The position numbers were made by a program, and so were the translations under genes. Under the pieces are notes generated by a model. It was not told the origin of the DNA, made no database searches, and saw nothing but the letters and a program-made list of their open reading frames with translations. This document shows, piece by piece, positions 35,053 to 45,285 of a stretch of 64,000 nucleotides of DNA (position 1 is the first letter of the stretch; every line of letters starts with the position of its first letter). The stretch is taken from contig CALJKW010000050.1 in assembly GCA_937980205.1 (NCBI GenBank), positions 62,001 to 126,000 on the forward strand, given 5' to 3'. This DNA is from an uncultured Myxococcales bacterium (lineage in GTDB: Bacteria > Myxococcota > Myxococcia > Myxococcales > Myxococcaceae).

Positions 35053-35153
35053 GCACAAACATTCCGCAGCCAGCGGGTGTGATGGCGCTCGTCACAATGT
35101 GCTGATCGCGGATTTGAAATTTGGGGCGCACGTCATGCATACGGCTGCGCACC

Positions 35154-36248
35154 ATGTTCTCGCCCCGCCGACGCTCGAGCTTCGACTGCGCCACTGCGAT
35201 CGCGGTGATCGCGTTCGGCGTTAGTTCCGTGGCGTACGCACAAGCCGGCGGCAACGTCGCTGGCGCCACCACGACCGGGAGCTCGGCGACGAAGGTTCCA
35301 TGGCGTGGCTCGTCGATGAGCTATGGCCACTCGCTGTCGGCGATGACGTTCGCGCCGAACGGCGATCCGTTGCCGGGGAACGCCACCGACGGCGACGGAC
35401 GGCCGGCGTACCTCTACAACCCGACGTGGGCTCAGAACCTCGTTCTGCTGCCTGAGTGGCACTTCAACGACCTCTTCTTCGCGCGAGGTCGGCTCTTCAT
35501 CTCCCAGGAATTCACGCTGTCGGACACGACGTCGCGGAGGAACGAGGTCGAGCTCTCGGACACGCTGCTCGACGTGGGGACGACCGGGTATCTCGAGAAG
35601 CACAGCGGCATCCGGATCAGCGGCAACGTCCGTTTCGGCTTTCCGACCTCGCGCTTGTCGCAGATGCGGACTCAAATCATGACCGTCGGTCCGGCCGCGG
35701 TGCTTTCCCGCACGTTCCCGGTTCTCTCGGGTCTCACGCTCGTATACCTGGCGCGTGGCACCGTGCGCTTCAGCCGGTTCACCACCGGGTACGTAAATCA
35801 GCCCAGCTTCGTGTCGTGCATCGACGCCGCGATGGCCGAGGCCGACTGTGCCCGTAGTCAGAACATCGGCAGCCGGGTGCCGTACTTCGACCTCAGCCAC
35901 GGTCCATCGATCAGCTTCCAGCCGCACGAGACCATTTCGATCGACGCGACGATGCTGTGGGCGCGCCAGTGGCTCTACGCGCTCCGGTCTTCGGGCGTCG
36001 GATCGGAGGCCGAGGCATCGCAGCTCGCGAACGACTCGAAGGTGCGCGACAGCACCTGGTTCGTCTTGTCCGCGAGCTGGCAGTTCAGTGAGCCGGTCGG
36101 CGTCGCCCTGACGGCCTTCACCATCAGCTCGCAGCTCAACGCGAGCGGCCAGTACCAATTCCCACTCTTCAACCGCAACACGGTTCTGTACCTCGATCTC
36201 ACACTGAACATCGAGGCCATCACTTCGAAGCTGTTCAACAAGTCGTAA
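35154..36248 (+). CDS. Secreted outer-membrane barrel protein, unknown family
   Basis: Protein of 364 aa from ATG 35154, at the start of the signal peptide (SSFDCATAIAVIAFGVSSVAYAQA); an earlier TTG at 35121 is unlikely. Alternating strands (LFFARGRLFISQEFTLSD, SGIRISGNVRFGFPTSRLS, TISIDATMLWARQWLYALR, VLYLDLTLNIEAI) and aromatic girdles point to a beta-barrel. No family is recognised. It lies 15 bases before the giant metalloprotease gene, suggesting a shared transcript and perhaps a secretion or docking role for that protein (inference). Confidence 0.65.
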   Translation: MFSPRRRSSFDCATAIAVIAFGVSSVAYAQAGGNVAGATTTGSSATKVPWRGSSMSYGHSLSAMTFAPNGDPLPGNATDGDGRPAYLYNPTWAQNLVLLPEWHFNDLFFARGRLFISQEFTLSDTTSRRNEVELSDTLLDVGTTGYLEKHSGIRISGNVRFGFPTSRLSQMRTQIMTVGPAAVLSRTFPVLSGLTLVYLARGTVRFSRFTTGYVNQPSFVSCIDAAMAEADCARSQNIGSRVPYFDLSHGPSISFQPHETISIDATMLWARQWLYALRSSGVGSEAEASQLANDSKVRDSTWFVLSASWQFSEPVGVALTAFTISSQLNASGQYQFPLFNRNTVLYLDLTLNIEAITSKLFNKS

Positions 36249-36263
36249 ACGGAGCTCTCCGCG

Positions 36264-39200
36264 ATGAAGCGTCCATTCCAATCGTTCTGGTGTGCCGTCG
36301 TTGCAGTGATGGCCGGCTGCAGCCAGGAGCAGCCTCTGGTGAATCAGGTTCAACCAAACTATCTCGACAAGTCCTTTTTTGTCGGGACCGACTACCAGAG
36401 CGCCTCGGACGATCCCGAATTCTACGCGCAGGGCACGTTGGTAGACGTGGGCTACGGGGCCGGACAAGACGGTCTGTTCACCTCTACGTATGCGCAGCCG
36501 CTGACGCGCGTGAAGTGGGAGATCACCGAGCAGTGGCTCATCGCGCGCCTCGCCTACGAGCGCGTTGCCGGCTCCGACGGAAAGGGCCTGGGTAAGTCAG
36601 TCAACGACGGAATTGTCGTGGCCGCGTACCACATCGAGAGCCACTTCGACATCAGGCGCACGTACAACCCGAGCACAGGTGAGCTCATCAACGTGCTGGT
36701 TGAGAACAACCTCGATCGGCCCTGGTACAAGCGTCAGTACATTCGCGTCGACTGGTCGGAGAACCACTCGACTGACAACTACGACTACGACACGCTCTCG
36801 ATGCTCGGTATCTACGGCGGCGTCACGTACGAGCCCCTCGCGTACTCGGTGAATGACCCGAGCTCACCCGACGCGCCCCACATCGACGTGAGTCAGGGCT
36901 ACCTCGACATCACGAACAAGGCGTGGGCGCACCCCCAGATGATCGAGCTGAACATGTGGGGCCTGGGCGCAATCCCTGCGTGCTGGCTCGACGCTGATTT
37001 CGCTGGTGGCTCCGCGCCGTCGACCGGCTGCGCGCCGGTGGAGCTGACCATCCGTCAGTCGTTCAGGCGGGTGACGGACACCGACTACGAGCCGCAAGAC
37101 TGGGACGGCTACCGGTTCCAGGCCTTCGGGGCGTTCACGACCGAGCGCTACGGCTACAACCGCAATTACGGCATGACGGACACGCAGTGGCACCGCTTCA
37201 TCAACCGGTACAACCTCTGGGAGCGCAGCCACTTCTATTCGGACCCGGTCGCCATGACCGGCGAGGTCGCCTGCTACACGCCGGCTACGACCCCCGCGGG
37301 GCAGGATCCCCACCGCGACTTGAACGGTGACGGTACCGAAGACGAATGCGCTTCGATCGGTGGCGGCAGCAGATGCGACACGTTCAAGCAGCGCTGCACG
37401 CTGCCGTACAAGGACCGTAAGGAGAAGCCGGTTGTTTGGTACTACGCCGAGGGCTCGCATCCCGACTTTTTCGAGCCGACCGCCGAAGCAGCGCTCGAGT
37501 GGGACGTCGCGCTCCGGAGCGCCGTCCTCGCTGCCCGGTACGCTGAGTGCAACCGAATCAACGCGGGCGACTGCGCAGCGAAGTTCCCCGTCTACAGCGG
37601 CCAGGCCGACGACGAACAGGACCTCATCGATCTCGCGAAGGAGGTCGAGGCGTGCCGCGCCGGTAAAGTGAATGGTGGCAACGACTGCGAAGCCTATGCC
37701 GACAGCATCGCCCAGGCGCGTGGCTACTCCGCCGGCGTGGTGGCCACGGCGAAGATGCAGCCGATGGTCGTCTTGTGTCACAGCCCCGTCGAGGCCTCCG
37801 ATCACGCTTTCTGTGGTCAAGCACGACTGCCCGCGGGGACCACCGGTGCCGACTGCGAGGTCGCACGGGCCACGGGTGACACGGAGAAGATCGCGCTGTG
37901 CAGCATCGCGCGCGTCGTCCGACGCGGCGACTTGCGCTACCACCAGGTCAATGCCATTCGCGCACCGCAGACGCCGTCGCCATGGGGCATCATGGTCGAC
38001 TCGAACGACCCGCTCACCGGGGAAGTCGTCGCTGCCAGCATCAACACCTGGACCCACGTGAACGATCTGTGGAGCCAGGGAATCGTCGACACGGCGCGGT
38101 ACATCAAAGGCGAGCTGACGACGGCTGACGTCACCGAGGGTACCTATGTGCGCGACTGGGCTTCGGCCGCGGAGAACGCGACCCGAGCGGGTGTGCTGAG
38201 CCGCATGACGCCAGACGAGAAGGACCAGATGATCGCCGACATGCTCGGCAAGGACCTCGCCGAGCTGCGCGCCGGGATGAAGCAGTTCAAGCAGAGCCCG
38301 GCCGCCAAGCAGATGAAGGCGAAGCTCAAGGAGGTTCGCGAGATCGCTGCGGACGTCATGTCGCCTTCAACCACTGCGCCCATTTATGAAGCGCGCCGGA
38401 AGCGCGCACTCGGCACCGCGACGGAGGCTGCGCTCATCACGAATGCGTTTCAGCAGCTCGCCACCAATGGCAGCAGCAAGATTGACGCGAGCCAATTGAC
38501 CGACTTCACCTCGCCACTGCGAGGTGCCAACCCCTCCGTCAACCGCAACGTCCGCAACCTGAAGGAGCTCGCTCTTGCTGACCGTGGAGCCTGCATCATG
38601 CAGCAGGCTCCGGCTCCGGTGGCGATCGCCGATCTCGCGAACCTGCTGGAGGAGAAGTTCGGCAAGTTCAACAAGAACGACGACAAGGCTGCGCAGCTCC
38701 AGCGCGCCGAGCGCATGCGGCGCTATCTCGCGCAGCGGGCACATTACGCGGTGACCACCCACGAGATGGGTCACTCCGTCGGCTTGCGCCACAACTTTGT
38801 TTCGAGCTCCGACGCTGTCAATTACCGGCCACAGTACTGGCAGCTGCGCACTGAAAACGGCAAGAGCACCACCCAGTGCACGACGCTGGACGCCAACGGC
38901 GCCTGCGTGGGGCCGCGCTACCTCGACCCGGTCAACACCAACGAAAAGAACAACCTCATCTCGATGTGGATGCAGTCGTCCACGATGGACTACGCGGGTG
39001 AAGCGACGCAGGACCTGCTCGGTCTGGGCGCCTACGACTTTGCTGCCGCCCGCATGTTCTACGGCGATGTGGTGACTGTATTCGGGGACAACGACAAGAA
39101 GGTCGGCTCCAACGTCGCCTTTGGTGCCCTCGACAAGATGGACAGCTTTGGCGGGATTCTGGGCTTCAATCCAGCCATTGGAGACGGCAACGGCGACGTC

Positions 39201-41012
39201 GAGAACATTCATTACAGCGCGTTGCAGCAGGCCTGGGGCCTGATCCGCGACTGCGTGCAGGTCGACGCCAATCGCTTCAAGCCTTCGGGTTGGAACGAGC
39301 AAAGAGACGGCGTCTGGCACCCGCTGCTCGACGGTCGCATTGTGTCCGTCGGCGGTCAGCAGACGCGCTGCCGCCAGCAACCCGTCGACTACGTGCAGTG
39401 GGATCGCATGCGCACCGCGACGGCCATGGAGGGCGGCAATGGGCGCAGCTCGAACAGCGTCGAGGTCTCTGGCGGCCGCGTGCGCTGGCCCTATGGCTTT
39501 GCTACCGATCGTTGGGCCGACCTGGGCAACCTGTCTGTGTACCGCAACGACAACGGCGCAGACCCCTACGAGATCTTCGATTTCTTGATCACCCAGCAAG
39601 AGGTCAATCACATCTTCGACAACTACCGGCGCAATCGACACACCTTCTCGGTGCGCGGCGCCGCGAATCGGCAACTGCAGCGGTACAACGAAAAGGTGCG
39701 TGACGGCGCGAAGGGCCTCGGTCTGATGGCCAACGTCTACCGCGATTTCGCCGCCACCATGGGGTACGACTTCGAGTCGCTGTGGCCGTACGTGGGCAGC
39801 GCGTTCTTCGCCCCGAACCTGCTCGCGTCGGGCCTCGCGTTCGATCACTTCGCGGCCCAGATGGCTCGACCCCAGTCGGGCGAGCATTTCAACGGTACGC
39901 AGGGCGCTGAAAAGGTGCTGCGCTCGTCCGCCGACACGGCCGGCAACGGTGGTGCCGCGGTCGTCGCCATCCCCAACGGCGCTACGGGTTACTTCGGTAA
40001 TGTCGCTCGCGGCGGCCGCCCGTTGGAGAACGCGCTCGCCGACACGAAGGGCGAGTACGACGCCGAGTACACGATCAACGCAGGCAGCTACTACGAGAAG
40101 GCCTTCACCACGATGCTGATGACGGAGTCCGTGGACAACTTCATCAGTGCGTCGCGCCGCGACTTCCTCGATGCGCGCTATCGCGCGGTGTCGATGGCGG
40201 ACGTCTTCCCGGACGGATATCGCCGCTGGCTCGCGAACAACCTCACGGGTGATGACGTGATCCGGGGCCCGCGAATCGCCGCTACGCCCGGCAACACCCC
40301 ACAGGTGGACGCGCAGCGCTTCCCTACGAAGGGCCTCGGGTACCTGCAATGGTGGAAGCCGACTCCCGCGGTGTGCTTCCAGAACGAGAATTCGCTCTCG
40401 TGCGATGCGGCTCCGGCGAACACGATTGCCATCGAGCCACAGGTCGGTTGGGAGCAGCAGAAGTTCCTCATCGCGTGGACGCTGCTGTACCTCCCCGAGA
40501 ACGCGCAGCAGCATTGGCTGAACATGATGGGCATCTGGGAGCTCGGCACGGACACCGACCCAGGCTTTGGCAACCGCATCGAGCTGCACCTGCCCAACGG
40601 TAAGACATACATTGCGAAGACGTTTGGCAAGGAGCAGATTCTCGGTCGCACCGTTCAAAAAGGCATTGCGGCACGGATCCTCGAGTGGGCCAACACCCTC
40701 ATGGCACAGGCATATGTCACGACGAACGGGCCTGACGTCGACGGCGACGGCACTGCGGACTGGGTGGTCCCTTCCCTGCAGGGAGGTCGGCCCGTCGTGA
40801 AGTACGACGCAAGCATCGGCACCATCAATCCCGTCACGGGTGGCATCACGCAGGGCCGTCCGGGCTGCAATTCAACCGACAACAGCCAGTGCACCTGCTC
40901 GTCGAACCGGGCCTGCATCGAGCTGTCGAAGTACGAAGAGGTGCCCTTCTTCATGCGCCAGGCGATGCGGGACTATGGTCTCGCGGACCCGACGATGAAG
41001 GGCATCTACTGA
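36264..41012 (+). CDS. Very large zinc metalloprotease lipoprotein
   Basis: Protein of 1582 aa. Lipobox MAGC near residue 18, then a long N-terminal beta-rich region. It contains an extended metzincin motif HEMGHSVGLRHNF: zinc ligands H833, H837 and H843, catalytic E834. A Met is found downstream in the STMDYAGEA segment, as expected for the Met-turn. Another conserved stretch, YGFATDRWADLGNLSVYRNDNGADPYEI, is typical of large DUF5117/DUF4953-like bacterial zincins. Probably surface-anchored proteolysis of external proteins, fitting a predatory or saprophytic myxobacterium. Barrel protein upstream, ATP-grasp gene 18 bases downstream. Confidence 0.85.
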   Translation: MKRPFQSFWCAVVAVMAGCSQEQPLVNQVQPNYLDKSFFVGTDYQSASDDPEFYAQGTLVDVGYGAGQDGLFTSTYAQPLTRVKWEITEQWLIARLAYERVAGSDGKGLGKSVNDGIVVAAYHIESHFDIRRTYNPSTGELINVLVENNLDRPWYKRQYIRVDWSENHSTDNYDYDTLSMLGIYGGVTYEPLAYSVNDPSSPDAPHIDVSQGYLDITNKAWAHPQMIELNMWGLGAIPACWLDADFAGGSAPSTGCAPVELTIRQSFRRVTDTDYEPQDWDGYRFQAFGAFTTERYGYNRNYGMTDTQWHRFINRYNLWERSHFYSDPVAMTGEVACYTPATTPAGQDPHRDLNGDGTEDECASIGGGSRCDTFKQRCTLPYKDRKEKPVVWYYAEGSHPDFFEPTAEAALEWDVALRSAVLAARYAECNRINAGDCAAKFPVYSGQADDEQDLIDLAKEVEACRAGKVNGGNDCEAYADSIAQARGYSAGVVATAKMQPMVVLCHSPVEASDHAFCGQARLPAGTTGADCEVARATGDTEKIALCSIARVVRRGDLRYHQVNAIRAPQTPSPWGIMVDSNDPLTGEVVAASINTWTHVNDLWSQGIVDTARYIKGELTTADVTEGTYVRDWASAAENATRAGVLSRMTPDEKDQMIADMLGKDLAELRAGMKQFKQSPAAKQMKAKLKEVREIAADVMSPSTTAPIYEARRKRALGTATEAALITNAFQQLATNGSSKIDASQLTDFTSPLRGANPSVNRNVRNLKELALADRGACIMQQAPAPVAIADLANLLEEKFGKFNKNDDKAAQLQRAERMRRYLAQRAHYAVTTHEMGHSVGLRHNFVSSSDAVNYRPQYWQLRTENGKSTTQCTTLDANGACVGPRYLDPVNTNEKNNLISMWMQSSTMDYAGEATQDLLGLGAYDFAAARMFYGDVVTVFGDNDKKVGSNVAFGALDKMDSFGGILGFNPAIGDGNGDVENIHYSALQQAWGLIRDCVQVDANRFKPSGWNEQRDGVWHPLLDGRIVSVGGQQTRCRQQPVDYVQWDRMRTATAMEGGNGRSSNSVEVSGGRVRWPYGFATDRWADLGNLSVYRNDNGADPYEIFDFLITQQEVNHIFDNYRRNRHTFSVRGAANRQLQRYNEKVRDGAKGLGLMANVYRDFAATMGYDFESLWPYVGSAFFAPNLLASGLAFDHFAAQMARPQSGEHFNGTQGAEKVLRSSADTAGNGGAAVVAIPNGATGYFGNVARGGRPLENALADTKGEYDAEYTINAGSYYEKAFTTMLMTESVDNFISASRRDFLDARYRAVSMADVFPDGYRRWLANNLTGDDVIRGPRIAATPGNTPQVDAQRFPTKGLGYLQWWKPTPAVCFQNENSLSCDAAPANTIAIEPQVGWEQQKFLIAWTLLYLPENAQQHWLNMMGIWELGTDTDPGFGNRIELHLPNGKTYIAKTFGKEQILGRTVQKGIAARILEWANTLMAQAYVTTNGPDVDGDGTADWVVPSLQGGRPVVKYDASIGTINPVTGGITQGRPGCNSTDNSQCTCSSNRACIELSKYEEVPFFMRQAMRDYGLADPTMKGIY

Positions 41013-41030
41013 CGGTGGCGACTGCCGCTC

Positions 41031-42323
41031 GTGACGTCTGGTTTCGAAGGCAAGCACCTGCTGCTTGCAGGTACTGGGGGAGTTGAACGGCAGCGGGTGC
41101 TCACGGCCATCCGCCGCCTGGGCGTCGGCCGTGTCACGTGCGTCGGTGAGGGCCCGAACTGGGCCGCGCCGCTCGTAGACGACTGGGTGGTCGTGGATCC
41201 GATGCGGCCCGTCGGAGACCTCCCCGACAAAGTCCGGCGCCACAGCGGCAGACCCGACGCGGTGTTGGCGCTCGACGACTCCAGCGTGATGATGGCGGCG
41301 GAGCTGGCCGCCGCCTTCCGGCTGCCGGGCGTAGGGCCGGGAAGCGCTGCTCGCGCCACGGCCAGGAAGAGCTTCCGCGAGGCATGCCGCGCCGAGGGCG
41401 TTCCGACGCCGCGGTACACATACGTGAACATCGACAAGCACAACGTCGCTGCGGCGCTTCGCACCGAGGGCATCTCGTTTCCGGTCGTGGTCAAGCCTGC
41501 GCACGGTGTGGGCGGCGTGTTCGTGCGCCGGGTCGACGGGCTGCAGGAGCTCGAGGCGGTGCTCGCGGACTTCCAGGCGCGCTTCGTGATGGACCCCAGG
41601 ACGGCCCGGCGCACGCACGGCACCATGCTCGTCGAGGAATACGTGGAAGGGCCTGAGGTCACCATCGACCTGCTCGTTCAGGCGGGGCAGCTCCACTATG
41701 CGGCGGTGGCGGACAGGTTCGCCCCGGTGGAGCCCTACTTTCTCGAGCGAGGCCGGCGGATCCCTTCGGCCCTGCCAGGAGGCACGCAGAAAGAGCTCGT
41801 TCGCATGGCTGCCGCAGTGCTCGAGGCGCTCGACCTCGACGACTGTTGCGCTCAGGTCGATGCCCGTTGGACGACGCAGGGCGCGGAACCGATCGATGTG
41901 AAGCTGACGGTCGGCGCAACGGCGGCCCACCGCTTCAATCTCGACGCTTTCGGGGTGGATCTCGTCCAGGGTGCCATGCAAATTGCGTTCGGCGTGCCGC
42001 TGGACGTGACGCCCCCGTCAGCTGCGTCGTGCCACCTGCGCAGCGCGGCCTTCAGGCCGCCGGTGGGCGGCGTCTTGCGATCCATTCGGGTCGATCCCGG
42101 CGTGCAGGACGATCCCTCGCTCGCAGAGCTGGTCGTCTGCCGCGAGCTCGGCGAGACGGTGCGTGTTCCGCCCGAGGCGTCCGACTACCTGGGATGGATC
42201 GCAGTGCGCGGCCGAACGCGCGCCGAGGCCGATGAGAAGCTCTTGCAGTTGGTCAACGGGATTCGCTTCAAGATCGGCTCGCAGAGCTTTCACGGGGCCT
42301 TCACCGGGCTGGCCGGCTTCTGA
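41031..42323 (+). CDS. ATP-grasp enzyme with altered metal-binding motif
   Basis: Protein of 430 aa from GTG 41031. It has the ATP-grasp order: pre-ATP domain (HLLLAGTGGVERQRVLTAIRRLGVG, AVLALDDSSVMMAAELA), then ATP-binding KPAHGVGGVFVRRV, EEYVEGPEVTIDLLV and a C-terminal domain (LAGF end). The usual metal-binding E-x-N-x-R (often EINPR or EINGR) is replaced by PIDVKLTVGATAAHRFNL, with Asp and Lys. Expected chemistry is ATP-dependent ligation of a carboxylate to an amine; substrate is unknown. It sits 18 bases after the protease gene and may be unrelated to it. Confidence 0.75.
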   Translation: MTSGFEGKHLLLAGTGGVERQRVLTAIRRLGVGRVTCVGEGPNWAAPLVDDWVVVDPMRPVGDLPDKVRRHSGRPDAVLALDDSSVMMAAELAAAFRLPGVGPGSAARATARKSFREACRAEGVPTPRYTYVNIDKHNVAAALRTEGISFPVVVKPAHGVGGVFVRRVDGLQELEAVLADFQARFVMDPRTARRTHGTMLVEEYVEGPEVTIDLLVQAGQLHYAAVADRFAPVEPYFLERGRRIPSALPGGTQKELVRMAAAVLEALDLDDCCAQVDARWTTQGAEPIDVKLTVGATAAHRFNLDAFGVDLVQGAMQIAFGVPLDVTPPSAASCHLRSAAFRPPVGGVLRSIRVDPGVQDDPSLAELVVCRELGETVRVPPEASDYLGWIAVRGRTRAEADEKLLQLVNGIRFKIGSQSFHGAFTGLAGF

Positions 42324-42329
42324 TTGCCG

Positions 42330-43622
42330 TCAGGCAAGGCCGGGAAGCGGTCCTTCGCTGAATGCCGACGCGCCAAACGAGCTGGCCGTGCCGCCCATTC
42401 CAGTGAAGATCGCGAGGAGCAGGTCATTCCACGAGCGGCCGTTCGCCTTCACGAAGCGACCCATGCGGAAGCCGGCCGCGTGCCCCGCCAGCACCGCGGG
42501 GGTGTTCGCGTGCGAGTGGGTGTTGCCCGAGCCCAGCTCGCTGCCCCAAAGCACGAGCGTGTTGTCGAGCAGCGTCCCGTCGCCGTCGGGAGTCTCGGCG
42601 AGGCGGCGCACGAGGTACGCGAACTGCTCGGCCATCCACTTGTCGCGCCTGCCGAGCTGAGCCCGCTCGGGAGCATCGTCCCCGTAGTGCGAGATGTTGT
42701 GGACGTCGGAGTTGATGCCCAGAAACGGCAGCCCGATGTGATTCTTCGCGTCGCTGAAGGCGATCGTCGCCGAGCGCGTCAGATCGCACTGCAGGGCCTT
42801 CACCAGCAGGTCGAGCTGCAGCTTGGAGACCTGATCCATCGCGCTCTCGGACGTGAACGCCGTGGTCGGCGGCTCCATCGGCGCCGCGCACGAGCCCGGC
42901 GGCACCGCCGCGACCCGCGCCTCGAGCTCGCGCACCTCGGTGAGATGCCGATCGAGGCGGCGCTGGTCCTCCGCGCTCAAGCGCTGCTTCGAGAGAGGGA
43001 AGTTCTTCTTGACCGCGTCCAGCACCGAGGCGCGGCGCCGGCGGACGCGCTCCTGCTCGTCGGTCGGCGCCATCGGCGTCGAGCCGAACAGCGCGCGGAA
43101 CGTCGCCTTCGGATCGTTGTTCGCGAGCAACGGCTGGCCCGCCCCCGCGTAGCTGATGACGCCCGACACGTCGCGCTCGATGCAGTGCACGCCGAGTTGC
43201 AGGCTCGGCGCCGCGGCTCCCTTGCCGATGACCGGCAGCAGCAGCTGGTCGAGCGACGCGCCGTTGGCCCAGCCGGCCGTCGTGCCGTCGTTGCCGATGA
43301 AGGTCCCCGTCTGCAAGGTCTGCCCGGTGAGGAACGCGCCGATGCCGCGTTGGTGCTGCTCTCCAGGGCCGGTCACCGCAACCTTCAGGTCGACGCCCTG
43401 CAGCCACAGGCAGTGCTGCCGGTGCGACTCGAGCGCCGCGTGGTTGCTCCCCAGCGTGAACGAAGTCTCGGTGCCCTGCGGAAACCAGCCCGACGGGTAG
43501 CACCCGTTCGGCATGTACATGGCGACGAAGCGCTTCGGCCGGGCAGCCTGCCCGAAGGCGCGGGGCGCGGCGAGCACGGCGGCGCCGGCGACGAGGAGCT
43601 CGCGGCGGCTGGGCTTTCTCAT
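42330..43622 (-). CDS. DUF1552 protein (Tat-exported)
   Basis: Protein of 430 aa from ATG 43622 (GGAGGT 6 bases upstream). Twin-arginine-like signal MRKPSRRELLVAGAAVLAAP. The body matches PF07586: FVAMYMPNGCYPSGWFPQ, GASLDQLLLP, SVLDAVKKNFPLSKQRLS and C-terminal TLLDNTLVLWGSELGSGNTHSHANTP. Function is unknown; it is nearly always paired with DUF1592, and the pair overlaps here by 4 bases (ATGA). The 5742-6206 fragment shows a truncated relative. Confidence 0.9.
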   Translation of the reverse strand: MRKPSRRELLVAGAAVLAAPRAFGQAARPKRFVAMYMPNGCYPSGWFPQGTETSFTLGSNHAALESHRQHCLWLQGVDLKVAVTGPGEQHQRGIGAFLTGQTLQTGTFIGNDGTTAGWANGASLDQLLLPVIGKGAAAPSLQLGVHCIERDVSGVISYAGAGQPLLANNDPKATFRALFGSTPMAPTDEQERVRRRRASVLDAVKKNFPLSKQRLSAEDQRRLDRHLTEVRELEARVAAVPPGSCAAPMEPPTTAFTSESAMDQVSKLQLDLLVKALQCDLTRSATIAFSDAKNHIGLPFLGINSDVHNISHYGDDAPERAQLGRRDKWMAEQFAYLVRRLAETPDGDGTLLDNTLVLWGSELGSGNTHSHANTPAVLAGHAAGFRMGRFVKANGRSWNDLLLAIFTGMGGTASSFGASAFSEGPLPGLA

Positions 43623-45211
43623 GGCGCACCTCCCGCTCGTGCGTGCGACCGGAAGGCCGGGCTCTCGACCAGCGCGCGGCGCAGGGCGTTGAAGTCGCCG
43701 CCAGCTTCGAAGAAGCGAGCCTTCACCGCGTCGACGCCGCACGCGTCGGCCTCGGCCTCGACCCGGCCGAGCGCGTAGCGGTACCACTGCGCCGCGAGGC
43801 AGTCGTGCACCTGGCGCGAGCCGGACAGCCGCTCGGTGAGCGCGATGGCTCCATCGAAGGCGCCGTCGAGCCCGGTCTCGGCTGCACCCACGACCTCACC
43901 CTTCGCGTCGATCGGCTTGCCATTGTCGGTCGTGCGGTACGCTCCAACGCCATCGTAGTGCTCGAAGCCGAAGCCGATGCCGTCGATGCGCACGTGGCAG
44001 CCGGCGCAGCCGGGGCTCTTCGAGTGCTCCGCGAAGCGCTCGCGCGTGGTCGACGACGGGTCGACTGGCGGAGGCGCCGCCATCACCGAGGGCGGCGGCG
44101 GAGCGATGTGCTCGCACATCACGCGCTCGAGGGTGAAGACGCCGCGCCGCACCGGCGACGACTGGTCGGGGCTCGCCAGGCGCGCGAGCAGCCCCGGCTG
44201 GGTCAGCAGGCCCGCACGCCGATCGGCCGGCATCTGCAGCTTCGTGAAGTCGGTGCCGCTGACCGGCCCTTCGCCGTACATGCCGCCCATCGCATCGTTC
44301 ACGAACAGGGCTCGCGAGGTCATCAGGCTCGGCAGGGTGCGCGTCGTCTGAAACACGTCGCCCACGAACAGCTCGATGGAGCGCCGCCACGCCGGCCGCA
44401 GGCGCGCATCGAAGGCCGGGTACAGCTTCGTGTCCTTTTCCAGGCCCTCGACCTGGTCGAGGTCGAGCCAGAGGGCGAAGAAGTGTGCGGCCGGGTCCGC
44501 CGCCCGCGCATCCGCGAGCATTCGATCGAGCTGCGCGTTGAATTGCTCGGGACGTTCCAGCGCGCCGGTCGCGGCGGCTTCGCGGAGCTCGCGGTCGGGC
44601 ATGGTGCCCCACAGGAAGTACGACATGCGCGCCGCGAGCGCCGGGCCGTCGAGCCGCTCGACCGTCGAGGCAGTCGAGTAGGGCTCGAGCCGGTACAGGA
44701 ACTGCGGAGACATCAAGAAGCCGGTGATCGTCCACTCCAGCGCGCCGTCGAAGCCCTCGGCAGCGAGACCCTGCTCGAAGAGCGTCGAGAACACCGCGCG
44801 CTCCTCGGTGGTGAGCGGCCTGCGGAAGGCCTGCTCGCCGAACGCGTCGACGAAGCTGCGCCCGCAGGCAGCGTCTCGCACGGCGCAGCTCACCAGCGAC
44901 GCTTTGCGCTCGGTGACGGCTCGCCGCGCGACCTGCTCGGCGACGTCGAGCAACGCGCTCTGGTACGCCGGAGTCACCTGCAGGACGTCGCCGTTGTTGT
45001 CCAGGCCCATGATCAGCGGCTCGGCGGGCAGCGCCTTTGCCGGCCGCGTCGTGTCTCCCACCAGGTCGCGCAACGTGTTGTCGAGCTCGAACCGGGTGAG
45101 CAGCCGTAGCGGCGCGGGGGCGACGCTCTGGCTGCAGTCGGGCACCGGCTCGGGCGCCTTCGGGCAGCCGAGCATCAGGGTCATGCCGCACAGGAGGGGG
45201 ACGACGCGCAT
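43619..45211 (-). CDS. DUF1592-family lipoprotein with c-type haem motif
   Basis: Protein of 530 aa from ATG 45211. Lipobox LGC. Ordered domains: DUF1587-like (LLTRFELDNTLRDLVGDTTRPA), DUF1595 (EQAFRRPLTTEERAVFSTLF), DUF1592 (GFLMSPQFLYRLE...LAARMSYFLWGTMPDREL), DUF1588 with SSPVRRGVFTLERVMC, haem site CAGCHVRIDGIGFGFEHYDGVGAYR, and DUF1585 near the end (ALVESPAFRSHARAG). Found in Planctomycetes and Myxococcota as partner of DUF1552; proposed roles include envelope redox or polysaccharide metabolism, none proven. Promoter probably lies at 45212-45285. Confidence 0.9.
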   Translation of the reverse strand: MRVVPLLCGMTLMLGCPKAPEPVPDCSQSVAPAPLRLLTRFELDNTLRDLVGDTTRPAKALPAEPLIMGLDNNGDVLQVTPAYQSALLDVAEQVARRAVTERKASLVSCAVRDAACGRSFVDAFGEQAFRRPLTTEERAVFSTLFEQGLAAEGFDGALEWTITGFLMSPQFLYRLEPYSTASTVERLDGPALAARMSYFLWGTMPDRELREAAATGALERPEQFNAQLDRMLADARAADPAAHFFALWLDLDQVEGLEKDTKLYPAFDARLRPAWRRSIELFVGDVFQTTRTLPSLMTSRALFVNDAMGGMYGEGPVSGTDFTKLQMPADRRAGLLTQPGLLARLASPDQSSPVRRGVFTLERVMCEHIAPPPPSVMAAPPPVDPSSTTRERFAEHSKSPGCAGCHVRIDGIGFGFEHYDGVGAYRTTDNGKPIDAKGEVVGAAETGLDGAFDGAIALTERLSGSRQVHDCLAAQWYRYALGRVEAEADACGVDAVKARFFEAGGDFNALRRALVESPAFRSHARAGGAP

Positions 45212-45237
45212 CTTCACGACGGACTTTGGCGTCCAAA

Positions 45238-45263
45238 GCCCGCGGCACGCAACCCGCGCGGGC
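45238..45263. terminator. GC-rich hairpin between MYXO-CTERM gene and DUF1592 gene
   Basis: GCCCGCG (45238-45244) and CGCGGGC (45257-45263) form a perfect 7-bp stem with a 12-base loop, just after the stop of the gene ending at 45286. A second small hairpin, CTTTGG-CGT-CCAAAG, lies at 45224-45238. No T-tract is present. Confidence 0.3.
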
Positions 45264-45285
45264 CCTCGCCTGTTCCCGCCACTTT

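Noticed and set aside
38367..40658. 763-aa minus-strand frame
   Set aside because: Antisense shadow of the giant metalloprotease; no recognisable domain or signal.
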